A stretch of 64,000 nt of DNA from Flavobacterium sp. KJJ (GCF_000708595.2 NZ_JARP01000001.1:1488001-1552000), one strand, 5' to 3'. Counted from the first letter of the stretch, positions 55,051-64,000 are shown. Numbers and translations are program-made. The notes: generated by a model from the letters alone, not told the origin.

Positions 55051-55980
55051 TTGAAGCTCTTTCATTCTATAAACGATTTCCATTCGACCAAGAAAACGAT
55101 TTTAACTCTTGGTACCTTTGATGGTGTGCATATTGGTCATAAAAAAATTCTGGAACGAATTACTCAAAATACTGAAAATGGGAAATACGAAAGTTTAGTG
55201 CTTACTTTTTTTCCACATCCGCGAATGGTTTTACAAGAAAAATCAGAAATAAAACTCTTAAATACTATTTCTGAAAAATCAAAACTTTTAGAAGCTACCG
55301 GAATTGAAAATCTTGTTATTCATCCGTTTAACGAAAGCTTCTCGCGATTAACTGCCGAAGAATTTGTGCATTCTATTTTAGTAGATCAATTTCAAATTCA
55401 AAAAATAATTATTGGTCACGATCACCGTTTTGGAAGAAATAGGACTGCAAATATTGACAATTTAATTGCTTTTGGAGCTGAATATGGGTTTGAAGTAGAA
55501 CAAATTTCTGCAGAAGAAATACAAGATGTTTCTGTAAGTTCTACCAAAATCAGGAAAGCTTTAAATGAAGGAAATATGGCTTTAGCCAATGAGTATCTGG
55601 GTTATGCTTACTTTTTATCTGGAGAAGTTGTTAAAGGAAAACAATTAGGAAGAACAATTGGTTTTCCGACAGCAAACATTCAAATTGAAGAAGATTACAA
55701 GTTAATTCCAAAAAATGGGGTTTATGCTGTTAAAGCCGTAATCGATCAAAAAGAAGTTTTTGGAATGATGAATATTGGTTTCAATCCAACTGTAAATGGC
55801 CAAAAGCAAACTATTGAAGTAAATCTTTTTGATTTTGATGCCGATATTTATGGCAAAAAAATTGAAGTTTCACTATTGCAATATCTTCGCGAAGAGCAGA
55901 AATTTGGTTCAGTTGACTTACTGAAAGCGCAATTAACTCAAGACAAAAAAGACGCTTTAGCTTTTGTGAAGCAGCTTTAA
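55051..55980 (+). CDS. ribF: Bifunctional riboflavin kinase / FMN adenylyltransferase
   Basis: Makes FMN from riboflavin and then FAD. The N-terminal adenylyltransferase has LGTFDGVHIGHK and GHDHRFGRNR; the C-terminal kinase has GRTIGFPTANI and GVYAVKA with FGMMNIGFNPTV. No ATG lies near the N-terminus; TTG at 55051 gives MKLFHSINDF, matching the usual N-terminus and a normal 309-residue length. The TTG at 55027 is within the promoter -7 element. Confidence 0.93.
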   Translation: MKLFHSINDFHSTKKTILTLGTFDGVHIGHKKILERITQNTENGKYESLVLTFFPHPRMVLQEKSEIKLLNTISEKSKLLEATGIENLVIHPFNESFSRLTAEEFVHSILVDQFQIQKIIIGHDHRFGRNRTANIDNLIAFGAEYGFEVEQISAEEIQDVSVSSTKIRKALNEGNMALANEYLGYAYFLSGEVVKGKQLGRTIGFPTANIQIEEDYKLIPKNGVYAVKAVIDQKEVFGMMNIGFNPTVNGQKQTIEVNLFDFDADIYGKKIEVSLLQYLREEQKFGSVDLLKAQLTQDKKDALAFVKQL

Positions 55981-56096
55981 AATATCCTGCACTATACTTT
56001 TTGCCTTTTTTAAATCATCGTAGTTATTTTTTTAGTAAATTTGATATAGAACTCTGTTTATCAAATATTTACTATTAACTTCTAAAAATAACCACT

Positions 56097-56534
56097 ATGA
56101 AATTACCTAAAGAAATAACAAACGGTTTTTTGATTTTCCTCGGAATAGGCATTTATTTTTTATTAATGAATCTATTAGGTTTAGCAGATTTGTTTTATTT
56201 ACGAACCCTAAATGTATTTTTTATCTTTTATGGCGTAAACAGAACTATGCAAATGAACCTTCACGAAGGAGAGAACAATTTTGTATCGAATGCTGTCTCA
56301 GCAATGGCAACTTCAGTAGTTGGCGTATCGATGAGTGTTTTTGGATTATTAATATATAGCTATGCCAGAGGGGGAGATGCCTACGTTAAAACATTATCAG
56401 AAACTTTTATGTTTGGAGGAGATCCTTCTGTTCCAACATACTGCATCTGTTTACTTTTTGAAGGAATTGCATCTTCGGTGATTGTCACCTTGATGATGAT
56501 GTTATATTGGAACAATAAATATATCGCTGATTAA
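56097..56534 (+). CDS. Small integral membrane protein, hypothetical
   Basis: A 145-residue protein with about four hydrophobic segments (roughly 9-27, 31-46, 66-88 and 113-137), a conserved-looking loop YGVNRTMQMNLHEGENNFVSN and no signal peptide. Not recognised. Inner-membrane location is inferred from hydrophobicity. A terminator follows. Confidence 0.65.
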   Translation: MKLPKEITNGFLIFLGIGIYFLLMNLLGLADLFYLRTLNVFFIFYGVNRTMQMNLHEGENNFVSNAVSAMATSVVGVSMSVFGLLIYSYARGGDAYVKTLSETFMFGGDPSVPTYCICLLFEGIASSVIVTLMMMLYWNNKYIAD

Positions 56535-56558
56535 TTATTCAAAATAAATCATATTATT

Positions 56559-56615
56559 AGCACTCTAAAATCATAAAAAAGTAAATTTCTTTGATTTTAG
56601 AGTGCTTCTTTTTTG
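56559..56615 (+). terminator. Terminator of the small membrane protein gene
   Basis: AGCACTCTAAAATCA (56559-56573) and TGATTTTAGAGTGCT (56592-56606) form a perfect 15-bp stem followed by a T tract. Confidence 0.85.
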
Positions 56616-56651
56616 AAAATAGCTGACAATTATTCATTTACAAATTCAATA

Positions 56652-56682
56652 TTTGGTGATTACGACAATTTAACTACTTTTG
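56652..56682 (+). promoter_or_regulatory. Predicted bioB promoter
   Basis: TTTG (56652-56655), 19-bp spacer and TACTTTTG (56675-56682), 22 bp before the bioB ATG. Both elements match the Bacteroidota consensus. Confidence 0.6.
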
Positions 56683-56704
56683 AAATACCAAAAAAAATTA
56701 ATCA

Positions 56705-57793
56705 ATGACCATTACGAAACACAACTGGACTAAAGACGAAATAATTGCAATTTATAATAAACCTTTGATGGACCTTCTTTATGAAGCTGCAACAATTCAT
56801 CGACAAAAGCACGATCCCAATGTTGTTCAGGTATCAACTTTACTATCCATCAAAACTGGCGGATGTCCAGAAGATTGTGGCTATTGTCCACAAGCTGCAC
56901 GTTATAACACAGGAGTTGAAGGCAATGATTTAATGAGTGTCAGCCAAGTAAAGGCACAGGCTTTGCGTGCAAAGTCTAGCGGTTCTTCTAGAGTTTGTAT
57001 GGGAGCGGCTTGGAGAAATGTAAAAGATGGTGAAGAATTTGATCAGGTTTTAGAAATGGTTCGTACCATAAACAAGCTTGATATGGAAGTTTGCTGTACT
57101 TTAGGAATGATTACAGAAAATCAGGCACAGCGTTTAGCAGAAGCAGGCTTATATGCTTATAATCATAATTTAGATACTTCTGAAGAATATTATAAAGACG
57201 TTATTTCGACACGTGCTTTTGAAGATCGTTTAGAAACTATAGAAAACGTCCGTAAAACAAATGTCACGGTTTGCAGTGGCGGTATTATTGGAATGGGAGA
57301 AAGTATTGAAGACAGAGCCGGAATGCTTGTTGCGCTTTCTACTTTAAATCCCCAGCCAGAATCAGTTCCAATAAATGCTTTGGTTGCTGTAGAAGGAACT
57401 CCAATGGAAGAAGAAAAACCAGTTGAAATCTGGGAGATGATTCGTATGGTTGCAACAACAAGAATTGTCATGCCTGATACGCAGGTTCGTTTATCTGCAG
57501 GAAGAACTAATATGAGCCGTGAAGGACAGGCAATGTGCTTTTTTGCAGGTGCAAATTCTATTTTTGCTGGAGATAAATTACTGACAACGCCAAATCCAGA
57601 TGTACAAGAAGACATGAAGATGTTTGAACTATTAGGATTGATTCCGCAAAAACCATTTGTTAAAGTCTCACAGCCACAAACGGTAGAAGCAGCTGATTCT
57701 CAATTTGGTCCACTAGGCGAAAAACCTAAATGGTCAAGACCAGGACATACCATTGAAAGAAACCTTGAGGCTTCGATCAAATCAAAAATTTAG
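56705..57793 (+). CDS. bioB: Biotin synthase
   Basis: Radical SAM enzyme converting dethiobiotin to biotin. 362 residues. The [4Fe-4S] Cys motif is in GGCPEDCGYCPQAARY; VCMGAAWRN, YNHNLDTS, GIIGMGES and RLSAGRTNMS are family signatures including Cys and Arg ligands of the [2Fe-2S] cluster. Other biotin genes are not adjacent. A good promoter and terminator flank it. Confidence 0.97.
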   Translation: MTITKHNWTKDEIIAIYNKPLMDLLYEAATIHRQKHDPNVVQVSTLLSIKTGGCPEDCGYCPQAARYNTGVEGNDLMSVSQVKAQALRAKSSGSSRVCMGAAWRNVKDGEEFDQVLEMVRTINKLDMEVCCTLGMITENQAQRLAEAGLYAYNHNLDTSEEYYKDVISTRAFEDRLETIENVRKTNVTVCSGGIIGMGESIEDRAGMLVALSTLNPQPESVPINALVAVEGTPMEEEKPVEIWEMIRMVATTRIVMPDTQVRLSAGRTNMSREGQAMCFFAGANSIFAGDKLLTTPNPDVQEDMKMFELLGLIPQKPFVKVSQPQTVEAADSQFGPLGEKPKWSRPGHTIERNLEASIKSKI

Positions 57794-57827
57794 TTAATTG
57801 AGTTAATACATCTCAATAAATATTTTT

Positions 57828-57861
57828 AAATTGCTTCTGAGTTCCAGAAGCAATTTTTTTA
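57828..57861 (+). terminator. Terminator of bioB
   Basis: AAATTGCTTCTG and CAGAAGCAATTT pair perfectly around a 5-bp loop, followed by Ts. Confidence 0.85.
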
Positions 57862-57871
57862 TTTCAAAGAG

Positions 57872-58753
57872 ATGAATTTAAAACAAATCGAAAGGGTAAA
57901 AAAGATCTCAAAATCCGATTTTATTTCCCAATACGTTAAAAAACAAATTCCAGTAGTTGTTGAAGAGCTGACCGAAGATTGGCCGGCTTATCACAAATGG
58001 AAATTATCTTATATCAATGATATCGCTGGTGATATTACAGTTCCGCTATATGATGATAGGCCTGTAAATCATGAAGATGGCTTTAATGAAGCACATACTA
58101 AAATGAAAATGAGCGATTATATTGCTCTTTTACAATCAAAACCTACCAATTACCGAATCTTTCTTTATAATTTAATGAAAGTGGTGCCTACGCTAAAAGA
58201 GGACTTCTTATGGCCGGATATTGGCCTCAAATTGGTTAAGCAAATGCCTATGCTTTTTTTTGGTGGAGAAAACTCCAAAGTGTTTATGCATTTTGATATT
58301 GATTATTCGAATATTCTACATTTTCATTTTCATGGAGAAAAGCAGTGTATGATTTTTGCTCCTGATCAGTCAAAATATATGTATAAAGTACCACACGCTT
58401 TAATTTCGAGAGAAGATATTGATTTTGATAATCCTGATTATGATAAATTTCCGGCTTTAAAAAATGCAGAAGGATTCATCACTAATCTAAAACATGGAGA
58501 AATGCTTTATATGCCTGAAGGTTATTGGCATTATATGAAATATTTAACTCCGGGATTTTCTATGAGTTTACGTGCGTTTCCTAGAAACATTGCGAACTTA
58601 TCTAAGGCGGCATATAATGTTTTTATTATGCGTCATTTTGATATAATGATGCGGAAATTTAAAGGCCAAAAATGGATTGATTATAAAAATGAAAAAGCAA
58701 TTCAGAATACACATGAAAATTTAGAAAAGACTTTTTTAAGGAAAGTATCTTAA
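57872..58753 (+). CDS. Cupin_8 / JmjC-like Fe(II)/2-oxoglutarate hydroxylase
   Basis: A 293-residue cytoplasmic protein of the cupin-like JmjC group. After an N-terminal segment (IPVVVEELTEDWPAYHKW) the double-stranded beta-helix has the iron ligands His and Asp in MHFDIDYSN and His in GYWHYMKYL, with HFHFHGEKQCMIFAPD and GEMLYMPEG in between. Bacterial relatives hydroxylate ribosomal proteins or small molecules; the target here is unknown. It starts 10 bp after the bioB terminator, so it may rely on read-through. Confidence 0.85.
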   Translation: MNLKQIERVKKISKSDFISQYVKKQIPVVVEELTEDWPAYHKWKLSYINDIAGDITVPLYDDRPVNHEDGFNEAHTKMKMSDYIALLQSKPTNYRIFLYNLMKVVPTLKEDFLWPDIGLKLVKQMPMLFFGGENSKVFMHFDIDYSNILHFHFHGEKQCMIFAPDQSKYMYKVPHALISREDIDFDNPDYDKFPALKNAEGFITNLKHGEMLYMPEGYWHYMKYLTPGFSMSLRAFPRNIANLSKAAYNVFIMRHFDIMMRKFKGQKWIDYKNEKAIQNTHENLEKTFLRKVS

Positions 58754-58760
58754 TAAATAG

Positions 58761-58805
58761 AAAAAAAGCAGTTGTAGAATTTTAAAAACTACAACTGCTT
58801 TTTTT
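58761..58805. terminator. Bidirectional terminator
   Basis: AAAAAAAGCAGTTGTAG (58761-58777) pairs perfectly with 58789-58805 across an 11-bp loop between the JmjC-like gene and the convergent type C T9SS gene. Confidence 0.85.
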
Positions 58806-58816
58806 ATTTAGCACTA

Positions 58817-61800
58817 TTAAAAAACTATCTTTTTTGTTACTGTTTTTCCATTTTCAAAAATTACTTTTATCAGTAAAACCTGGTGACGAAGCTGTAAATT
58901 GGATATTTGCAATTCTGTTGCATTAACATTGTTTTTATTAAAAACTTTCTTTCCAGATGTTTCAAAAATATTCACCTCGCTGATGTTTTCTTTTGATGAC
59001 GTGAGTTTAATGATTTTATCTTTTACAGAAACTAAAACATAATTTTCAGTATTTTCAAAATCATCTGTTCCCAGTGTTTTATTTGTATAACGAAGAACAA
59101 AGCGATCTGCAAAAGTACCAGCCAAAGTAGTAAAAGTATAATTACTGGCGCGTAAATCATGAATGGCCCCTGTATCTTTGTCTTCTAAATAAATAGATTG
59201 ATAATTCATATTGCCGTCGGTTTGATCTATTGCAATCGTAAACTCGCCGTCAATTGTTGTACGATACCCTAATGGAACTGAATCCCGATTAGTGAAAGGA
59301 AGAGCACGTCCTTGAATTACAAGGTTTTCTCCACTATTAATGCTATAAAAATCCAAATATTTATTTCCGTCAAGACTGGTTCCATCATATCTCTGATCAT
59401 ATTCATTAGTTGCTCCTTCAATATAACCAATCAGGGTTTGTTTAAATGCGCCTTCTGAATTAGTCATATTAAGCCATAAACGGTGTTTTTCTAGAAGAGT
59501 TTTTGATTCACTCTCGGGTTTGTAAAACTGACCGTTTGAAGCGCCTCCTCTTCTCATGTAGTTTTTAAATTGAATTGTACCTGATGATACAGTACTAGCA
59601 AAAAATGATTGTCCTGCCGCAATCTCACCGCTTGGCAAGCTTTTATTGTTTTCAGGATCAGACGGATTACCAGTAGATTGTGCTGCAAATGCTGCTCTAA
59701 CACCACCGCTTAAATTATAAGTAGCATAATCATCTGAAGCATATTTATAATTCGGGCCTAAAACTACAGGTGTGTTATGTGTCCAAAAGTGAAGCGTCCC
59801 TTCTAAGATATTATTTGCTAGTATGAAATCATCAGCATTCAAAGCCGATGGATATGGATTTCCAATCAAATAATATTTTGAATTCAGTACGGTTTCTCCA
59901 TTTATGTCTCCGTTATTAGGCACACCTACAAAAGCCACCGCAAACGGATTTCTTACTGTATTTGAATAGTTTTCGGGACCGCGTATGATATAACCTTTGC
60001 CAACAATCATCACATCAGTATTAGGATGAGCAACCCACTTGGTTCCATCATAACTTAAATATTTATCACTAGCTGTTAGAGGAGAAACTCCAGCTAAAGT
60101 TTGTCCTTTGACCGGCGTTGACCAATACACATAATCTGCTTGGCGAATTGGTTTACTTGCACGTTTATAAGTAATATTTCCAGTATTTAAATTATTGTCA
60201 GTACTAGTCTGCAATAAGTTCGATCCATCTGCAAATGTTAGGGAGCCCGAAACCACATGCACACCTTTAACTACATTTAATGTTTTCCCATTTTGTATGG
60301 TAACCGCTGCCGCATTGCTTATTGTGCACGAACAAGCATTTACATCTGCGCTTATATTGTAATCGCCGTTAAAATTCACTAAATTATCACTTGTAGGTTC
60401 TAAACCGTAAGACCAACTTGTTCCATTCCATGTGTTTGCCTGTATTGTTACATCTGTAGAATAGTTCAATCCACAGCTGTTATCAATCGCAAAATTATAC
60501 TTACCCATTGCTAATCCAGAAATTGCCAAAGAACTTCCTGTATAAGGGCGACTAACAATAGTACTACCGTCTGATTGAAGCAAATTTCCAGACCCAGGCA
60601 AACCATTTACAACAATACTCCCAGTAGCCGTTGTGCAGTTTGGCTGTATAATATTTGAAATTGTAGGAGCAGCTGGAACTAAATTAATCGTAACCGTTGC
60701 TGATCCTCCAGTAAATCCAGCATTTCGTACACATGTATTTGCCCCTGTTACTGAGACTAATGTATAAGTTGTTGTATTTAGTACTGGAGTTGTGAAAGGA
60801 GTAAAAGCTGTTCCGCTTATGACTCCTGTTGCACTGCGGTCTGCACCACCGTTTTCCTTATAAATAAGAGTATACGGACCTACTCCATTTGTAGCTGTAA
60901 ATATTAACTGAGGTACTCCAGACGTACAAAAAGGACCATTAGCAGTTAGACTACCTTGAGGCAGCGGATTAACAGTAACAGTTGTGGAAGCCGAATACGC
61001 TTCATCACAAACTCCATTTTTTATCACTGCTCTAAATTGAGTAGTTTCTGTTAATGAAACGGAAGTATATGTAGCTGCTGTGTTTGAAATATCTGTCCAA
61101 ACGCCTGATGAAGCAGTGAAGTATTGCCATTTTATAATTGAGCCTGTATGTGTTCCTAATGTAAGTGTACCACTTGTAAAACCACTGCAAATTGTACTGC
61201 CACCAGTAACAGATCCAGGAACAGAAGCTCCCGAAATTACAATGCTTCCTGTATTACCTGTTGTGATATTACTTACACATACTCCAGATGTTAATTTTGT
61301 AATTGTTATAGCTCTTGTTCCTACAGTTGTTAAACCTGAAATATCAAAATTTCCTGTTCCCGCTGTTGTAACACTCATTGTTGCGGTTCCGCTTGCAACA
61401 GGATTAGTTAAATTATAATCTACTGTATAAACACCAAATGGTAATGAAGCCGCACTTGAGTTTAGTATTATTTTAGCGGTGCCCACTGTAGCGCAAGCAT
61501 TTACAACTGAGATTCCTGTTATACTATAGGAAGGACAAGTATAAGTCACAACAACCTCTCCACGTTCACCTATCCCTCCAATCTGAGCAGCGGCACCTGC
61601 AGAGTTTAGAGCTCCACTTCCTCCTCCTCCTGGTGCGTTTCCAATATTTCCGGGATAACTACCTAAAACTACCGTTGAAGCTGGGTTACCACCATTTCCT
61701 CCACCAGGACTAGCTCCGTTGCCTCCTTTTCCAGAAGTAAGCAAAGCGGATATTAAAACGAAATTTCCAGCACCTCCTGTTTCCCCAGCAGCAGTCGATA

Positions 61801-62335
61801 AACCACCAATAGACGTTAGAGCTGAACCTCCTAATCCTCCTGCTGGCTGGTTTCCAGTTGTGTTCGCAATTCCACCTGCGCCACCACGAGCCAGAATACT
61901 TCCTTCGAAATTCAAAATGGTAGAATTTCCTCCTGAAGCTCCATCAGAAGTTGTTCCTAAAGTTTGAGGAGCCACAATTGCCGTTAAAGTTGTACCTGGC
62001 ACTACAGTAATATTTGATTTGGCATAAGCACCACCGCCACCGCCACCGGCACTTCTTCCCGTAGTCCCTACAGCCCCACTAGCTCCTCCACCTGCTCCAC
62101 CTGCTCCCCATGCTTCAACAGTTACCGTTGTAATTCCAGCCGGAACAACTAATGAACCGTTGGCAATAAATTTATGTGGTGGAGCTTGAGACCATAAAGA
62201 AGCGTAAGCAAAAATTAAAACAAGAGAAAATTTTACTTTTAAAAGTGAAAATTGTTTTGAATAGAGCCTTTTAAAAAATAAAAACGGCAATAAAATTTGG
62301 GCAAAAAGTAATAGTTGAAGTAAAGATTTTTTCAT
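58817..62335 (-). CDS. Large glycine-rich/Ig-like protein with T9SS type C sorting domain
   Basis: A 1172-residue exported protein. The start at Met 62335 (MKKSLLQLL) is likely but leaves an unusually long N-terminus with two hydrophobic stretches (about 4-22 and 36-48) before the apparent cleavage at SLWSQ. Then comes a glycine-rich domain (about 65-235: AWGAGGAGGGASG), Ig-like or SprB-like repeats with Cys (about 255-640), a beta-helix-like region, and a 500-residue C-terminal module ending LVSVKDKIIKLTSS to KTVTKKIVF, which is the type C (ChiA-like) T9SS signal. No catalytic domain is recognised. The C-terminal module is shared with the next gene upstream. Confidence 0.85.
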   Translation of the reverse strand: MKKSLLQLLLFAQILLPFLFFKRLYSKQFSLLKVKFSLVLIFAYASLWSQAPPHKFIANGSLVVPAGITTVTVEAWGAGGAGGGASGAVGTTGRSAGGGGGGAYAKSNITVVPGTTLTAIVAPQTLGTTSDGASGGNSTILNFEGSILARGGAGGIANTTGNQPAGGLGGSALTSIGGLSTAAGETGGAGNFVLISALLTSGKGGNGASPGGGNGGNPASTVVLGSYPGNIGNAPGGGGSGALNSAGAAAQIGGIGERGEVVVTYTCPSYSITGISVVNACATVGTAKIILNSSAASLPFGVYTVDYNLTNPVASGTATMSVTTAGTGNFDISGLTTVGTRAITITKLTSGVCVSNITTGNTGSIVISGASVPGSVTGGSTICSGFTSGTLTLGTHTGSIIKWQYFTASSGVWTDISNTAATYTSVSLTETTQFRAVIKNGVCDEAYSASTTVTVNPLPQGSLTANGPFCTSGVPQLIFTATNGVGPYTLIYKENGGADRSATGVISGTAFTPFTTPVLNTTTYTLVSVTGANTCVRNAGFTGGSATVTINLVPAAPTISNIIQPNCTTATGSIVVNGLPGSGNLLQSDGSTIVSRPYTGSSLAISGLAMGKYNFAIDNSCGLNYSTDVTIQANTWNGTSWSYGLEPTSDNLVNFNGDYNISADVNACSCTISNAAAVTIQNGKTLNVVKGVHVVSGSLTFADGSNLLQTSTDNNLNTGNITYKRASKPIRQADYVYWSTPVKGQTLAGVSPLTASDKYLSYDGTKWVAHPNTDVMIVGKGYIIRGPENYSNTVRNPFAVAFVGVPNNGDINGETVLNSKYYLIGNPYPSALNADDFILANNILEGTLHFWTHNTPVVLGPNYKYASDDYATYNLSGGVRAAFAAQSTGNPSDPENNKSLPSGEIAAGQSFFASTVSSGTIQFKNYMRRGGASNGQFYKPESESKTLLEKHRLWLNMTNSEGAFKQTLIGYIEGATNEYDQRYDGTSLDGNKYLDFYSINSGENLVIQGRALPFTNRDSVPLGYRTTIDGEFTIAIDQTDGNMNYQSIYLEDKDTGAIHDLRASNYTFTTLAGTFADRFVLRYTNKTLGTDDFENTENYVLVSVKDKIIKLTSSKENISEVNIFETSGKKVFNKNNVNATELQISNLQLRHQVLLIKVIFENGKTVTKKIVF

Positions 62336-62828
62336 AACGTGGCATTTAAAAAATTTAAAAATTAGATTCAAAGTCAAATGAAATCATCTTGAAATTTTAA
62401 CGGCTCACAATTAAACAGAAATACAAAAAAGTACCCTAAACTATATCCAAAATACAAAATCAATGTAACGTACTTTTTTGTTTATTATAATGAGGCATTT
62501 AAAACTTTACAAGAAGTATTTAGGCGGATAAAAACTAAAAAATATGTGATTTAGCTTTCTTAAAAAACTTACCAAAAAGGCAGTATAACGGGCTTTTACG
62601 TTGTTCGTCGAGTAAGAACAACAACAAGGTACGATTTTTTTTACATCTGTTTTTAAACTTTAACTTGAAAAACAACACTTTAACATTTCGAACAAAAAAA
62701 CATTTAATTCAATTAAAAATTAAAAGCAACTGTTAATGTTTTTTTGATAGGAACTTTTCAATCCTTATATAAGCAAAAAATCCACTTCTTATATTTGAAG
62801 TGGATTCTTAAAATCAATAAATTTTCCT
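62336..62828. other. Intergenic region, 493 bp
   Basis: Very AT-rich spacer between the two tandem type C proteins. It contains the terminator of the upstream gene (62775-62806) and a short inverted repeat GTTGTTC/GAACAAC (62600-62606 with 62616-62622) that might be a regulator site about 270 bp before the downstream gene. No ORF, no clear TAnnTTTG promoter on the minus strand. Confidence 0.5.
62775..62806 (-). terminator. Terminator of the upstream type C protein gene
   Basis: On the minus strand AATCCACTTC pairs with GAAGTGGATT around an 8-bp loop and is followed by a T tract. Confidence 0.8.
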
Positions 62829-64000
62829 TTAAAAAATTATTTTTTTGCTTATCAAATATTCATTTTCCGAACTAACCTTTAGCAATAAAACTTGATTTGC
62901 TGCCTGTAGATTTATTATATCAAATTCTGATTGTCCAATATCTTTTTTATTGTAAAGGAGTTTTCCAGATATATCAAAAACAGAAACTTCTTGTAAATTT
63001 TCTTTCATAGAAGTTATTCTGATTACTTTGTTCTTAACAGAAATTAAAATATCGCTTTCAGTATAAATATCATTACCTGTATTTAAAGGTTTATTTGTGT
63101 AACGTAGAAGAAATCGATCTGGAAATGTTCCTGACTCTGTATTGAATTTATAACTGCTAACTCTCAAATCGTGTATAAGTCCCGTATTTTTATCTTCTAA
63201 ATAAATGGGCTGAATACTCATGTTTCCATCGGATTGATCTATTCCAATTGTAAATTCTCCATCAACTTTAGTCATATAGCCAAGCGGTATAATATCCGTA
63301 TCTTCAAATGGCAGGCTTCGGCCTTGAATAACTAGATTTTTATCATCGACGATACTGTAAAAATCTGCAAATTTATTTCCGTTAAAAGATTGAGTATCAT
63401 ACTTCACATCATATGAATTTGTGGCTCCATCAATATATCCAATCAAAATTTGCTTAAAGACACCTTCAGGATTTTTAAAGTCTATCCAAATGCGATGCCT
63501 TTCAATTTCATTTTTATTATGTGATTGATTGTTTTTTCCAGGTTTAAAAAAAGTAGAATTTTTTTCTACCATACGCATACTATCATCAAATTCTATTGTC
63601 CCCAAATTTTCACTTTCTACTAAAAAGGCTTGTCCTGAAGCAATTTTATTATCTGGAATATTTTCGTTAATACCTGATGATAGTGCGCCTCGCGTACCTA
63701 CTCCTCCAAGCAAATTGTAAACGGCATAATCATCAGAGGCATATTTGTTATTCGCTACAGGAGTATTGTGAGTCCAAAAATGCAGTGCTCCTTTAATTTT
63801 TGATGCATTTTTTTTCAGAAAAATATCTGCATTAATAGTTGACGCGTAAGGATTTCCAACCAAATTAAAGACATATTTATCTCCTATGCTTACCTCTATT
63901 TTCCCATTTGTTGGAATTCCTTTAAAAGTTGCCTCAAACTTCTGAGCAACTGTTTCAGAAAAATTTTCTGGTCCTCTGATAATATATCCTGTTCCGAGGT
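62829..64000 (-). CDS. T9SS type C protein, C-terminal part (5' end outside window)
   Basis: The frame stays open to the window edge; codons upstream of 63863 read GTGYIIRGPENFSETVAQKF and then FNLVGNPYAST, so the apparent start at 63863 is only an internal TTG. At least 390 residues are present. The sequence parallels the C-terminal module of the neighbouring 58817-62335 protein step by step (GYIIRGPEN, VGNPYAST, LHFWTHNTPV, YASDDYA, IGYIDGATNSYD, GQSEFDIINLQAANQVLL), ending in SKKIIF, a type C T9SS sorting signal. A tandem paralogue pair. Function unknown. Confidence 0.85.
   Translation of the reverse strand, partial: LGTGYIIRGPENFSETVAQKFEATFKGIPTNGKIEVSIGDKYVFNLVGNPYASTINADIFLKKNASKIKGALHFWTHNTPVANNKYASDDYAVYNLLGGVGTRGALSSGINENIPDNKIASGQAFLVESENLGTIEFDDSMRMVEKNSTFFKPGKNNQSHNKNEIERHRIWIDFKNPEGVFKQILIGYIDGATNSYDVKYDTQSFNGNKFADFYSIVDDKNLVIQGRSLPFEDTDIIPLGYMTKVDGEFTIGIDQSDGNMSIQPIYLEDKNTGLIHDLRVSSYKFNTESGTFPDRFLLRYTNKPLNTGNDIYTESDILISVKNKVIRITSMKENLQEVSVFDISGKLLYNKKDIGQSEFDIINLQAANQVLLLKVSSENEYLISKKIIF

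Noticed and set aside
55027..55051. TTG at 55027 as ribF start
   Set aside because: It lies inside the TAAATTTG -7 element; TTG at 55051 gives the normal RibF N-terminus.
63529..63863. Start codon at 63863 for the last gene
   Set aside because: It is an internal TTG; the frame stays open to the window end with clear homology to the neighbouring protein.
1..64000. tRNA, rRNA and transposase genes
   Set aside because: No cloverleaf with a conserved T-loop, no rRNA-like sequence and no transposase motifs were noticed on either strand; a dedicated tRNA scan would settle this.

Overview
The window is AT-rich chromosomal DNA from a member of the Bacteroidota, most likely Flavobacterium or a close relative. 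The support is: Bacteroidota-type promoters (TAnnTTTG -7 elements) and few clear Shine-Dalgarno sites; a SusC/SusD polysaccharide utilization locus (PUL); five proteins with type IX secretion (T9SS) C-terminal signals, covering sorting types A, B and C; ChiA-like type C domains; and many small palindromic intergenic repeats. No rRNA, tRNA, phage, IS transposase or CRISPR array was seen.

Layout. 1-5.2 kb: housekeeping genes (end of a YqhD-like alcohol dehydrogenase, gpsA, a conserved hypothetical gene, pheS, another hypothetical gene, a cvpA-like gene) separated by hairpin-forming repeats. 5.2-28.1 kb: an eleven-gene minus-strand PUL, in transcription order susC, susD, a surface lipoprotein, GH2, GH31, GH97, GH39, GH3, GH5, a CE20-like acetylesterase and GH95. 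The combination endo-glucanase of GH5_4 type + YicI-like alpha-xylosidase + beta-galactosidase + beta-glucosidase + fucosidase-type GH95 + acetylesterase points to O-acetylated fucogalactoxyloglucan as the main substrate. 28.1-30.1 kb: a 534-bp divergent control region and two tandem Nudix-fold (NrtR/AraR-type) regulators that probably control the PUL.

30.1-40.0 kb: lepA, a 1508-residue FnIII/GEVED T9SS protein, a membrane protein with CxxC pairs, a WYL-type regulator convergent with a DinB-family gene, and a PfkB-type phosphofructokinase. 40.1-44.2 kb: a giant type B T9SS adhesin with eight repeats. 44.3-49.6 kb: thiL, then a signalling group on the minus strand (LytTR regulator, small secreted peptide, TPR histidine kinase, NarL-type response regulator). 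49.8-58.8 kb: glycyl-tRNA synthetase, a ComF-like protein, a secreted zinc metalloprotease, ribF, a small membrane protein, bioB and a JmjC/cupin_8 protein. 58.8-64.0 kb: two tandem type C T9SS proteins, the second cut by the window end.

How it fits together: the SusCD complex and surface lipoproteins would bind and cleave xyloglucan outside the cell, import oligosaccharides, and the periplasmic exo-enzymes would strip fucose, acetyl, galactose, xylose and glucose. The two regulators have almost identical DNA-binding halves but divergent, catalytically dead Nudix halves, so two sugar signals may be read at one set of operators. The long spacers of the PUL each carry a palindromic repeat, including a 115-bp folded element at 7765-7879; these and the regulator pair are the most interesting signals here.
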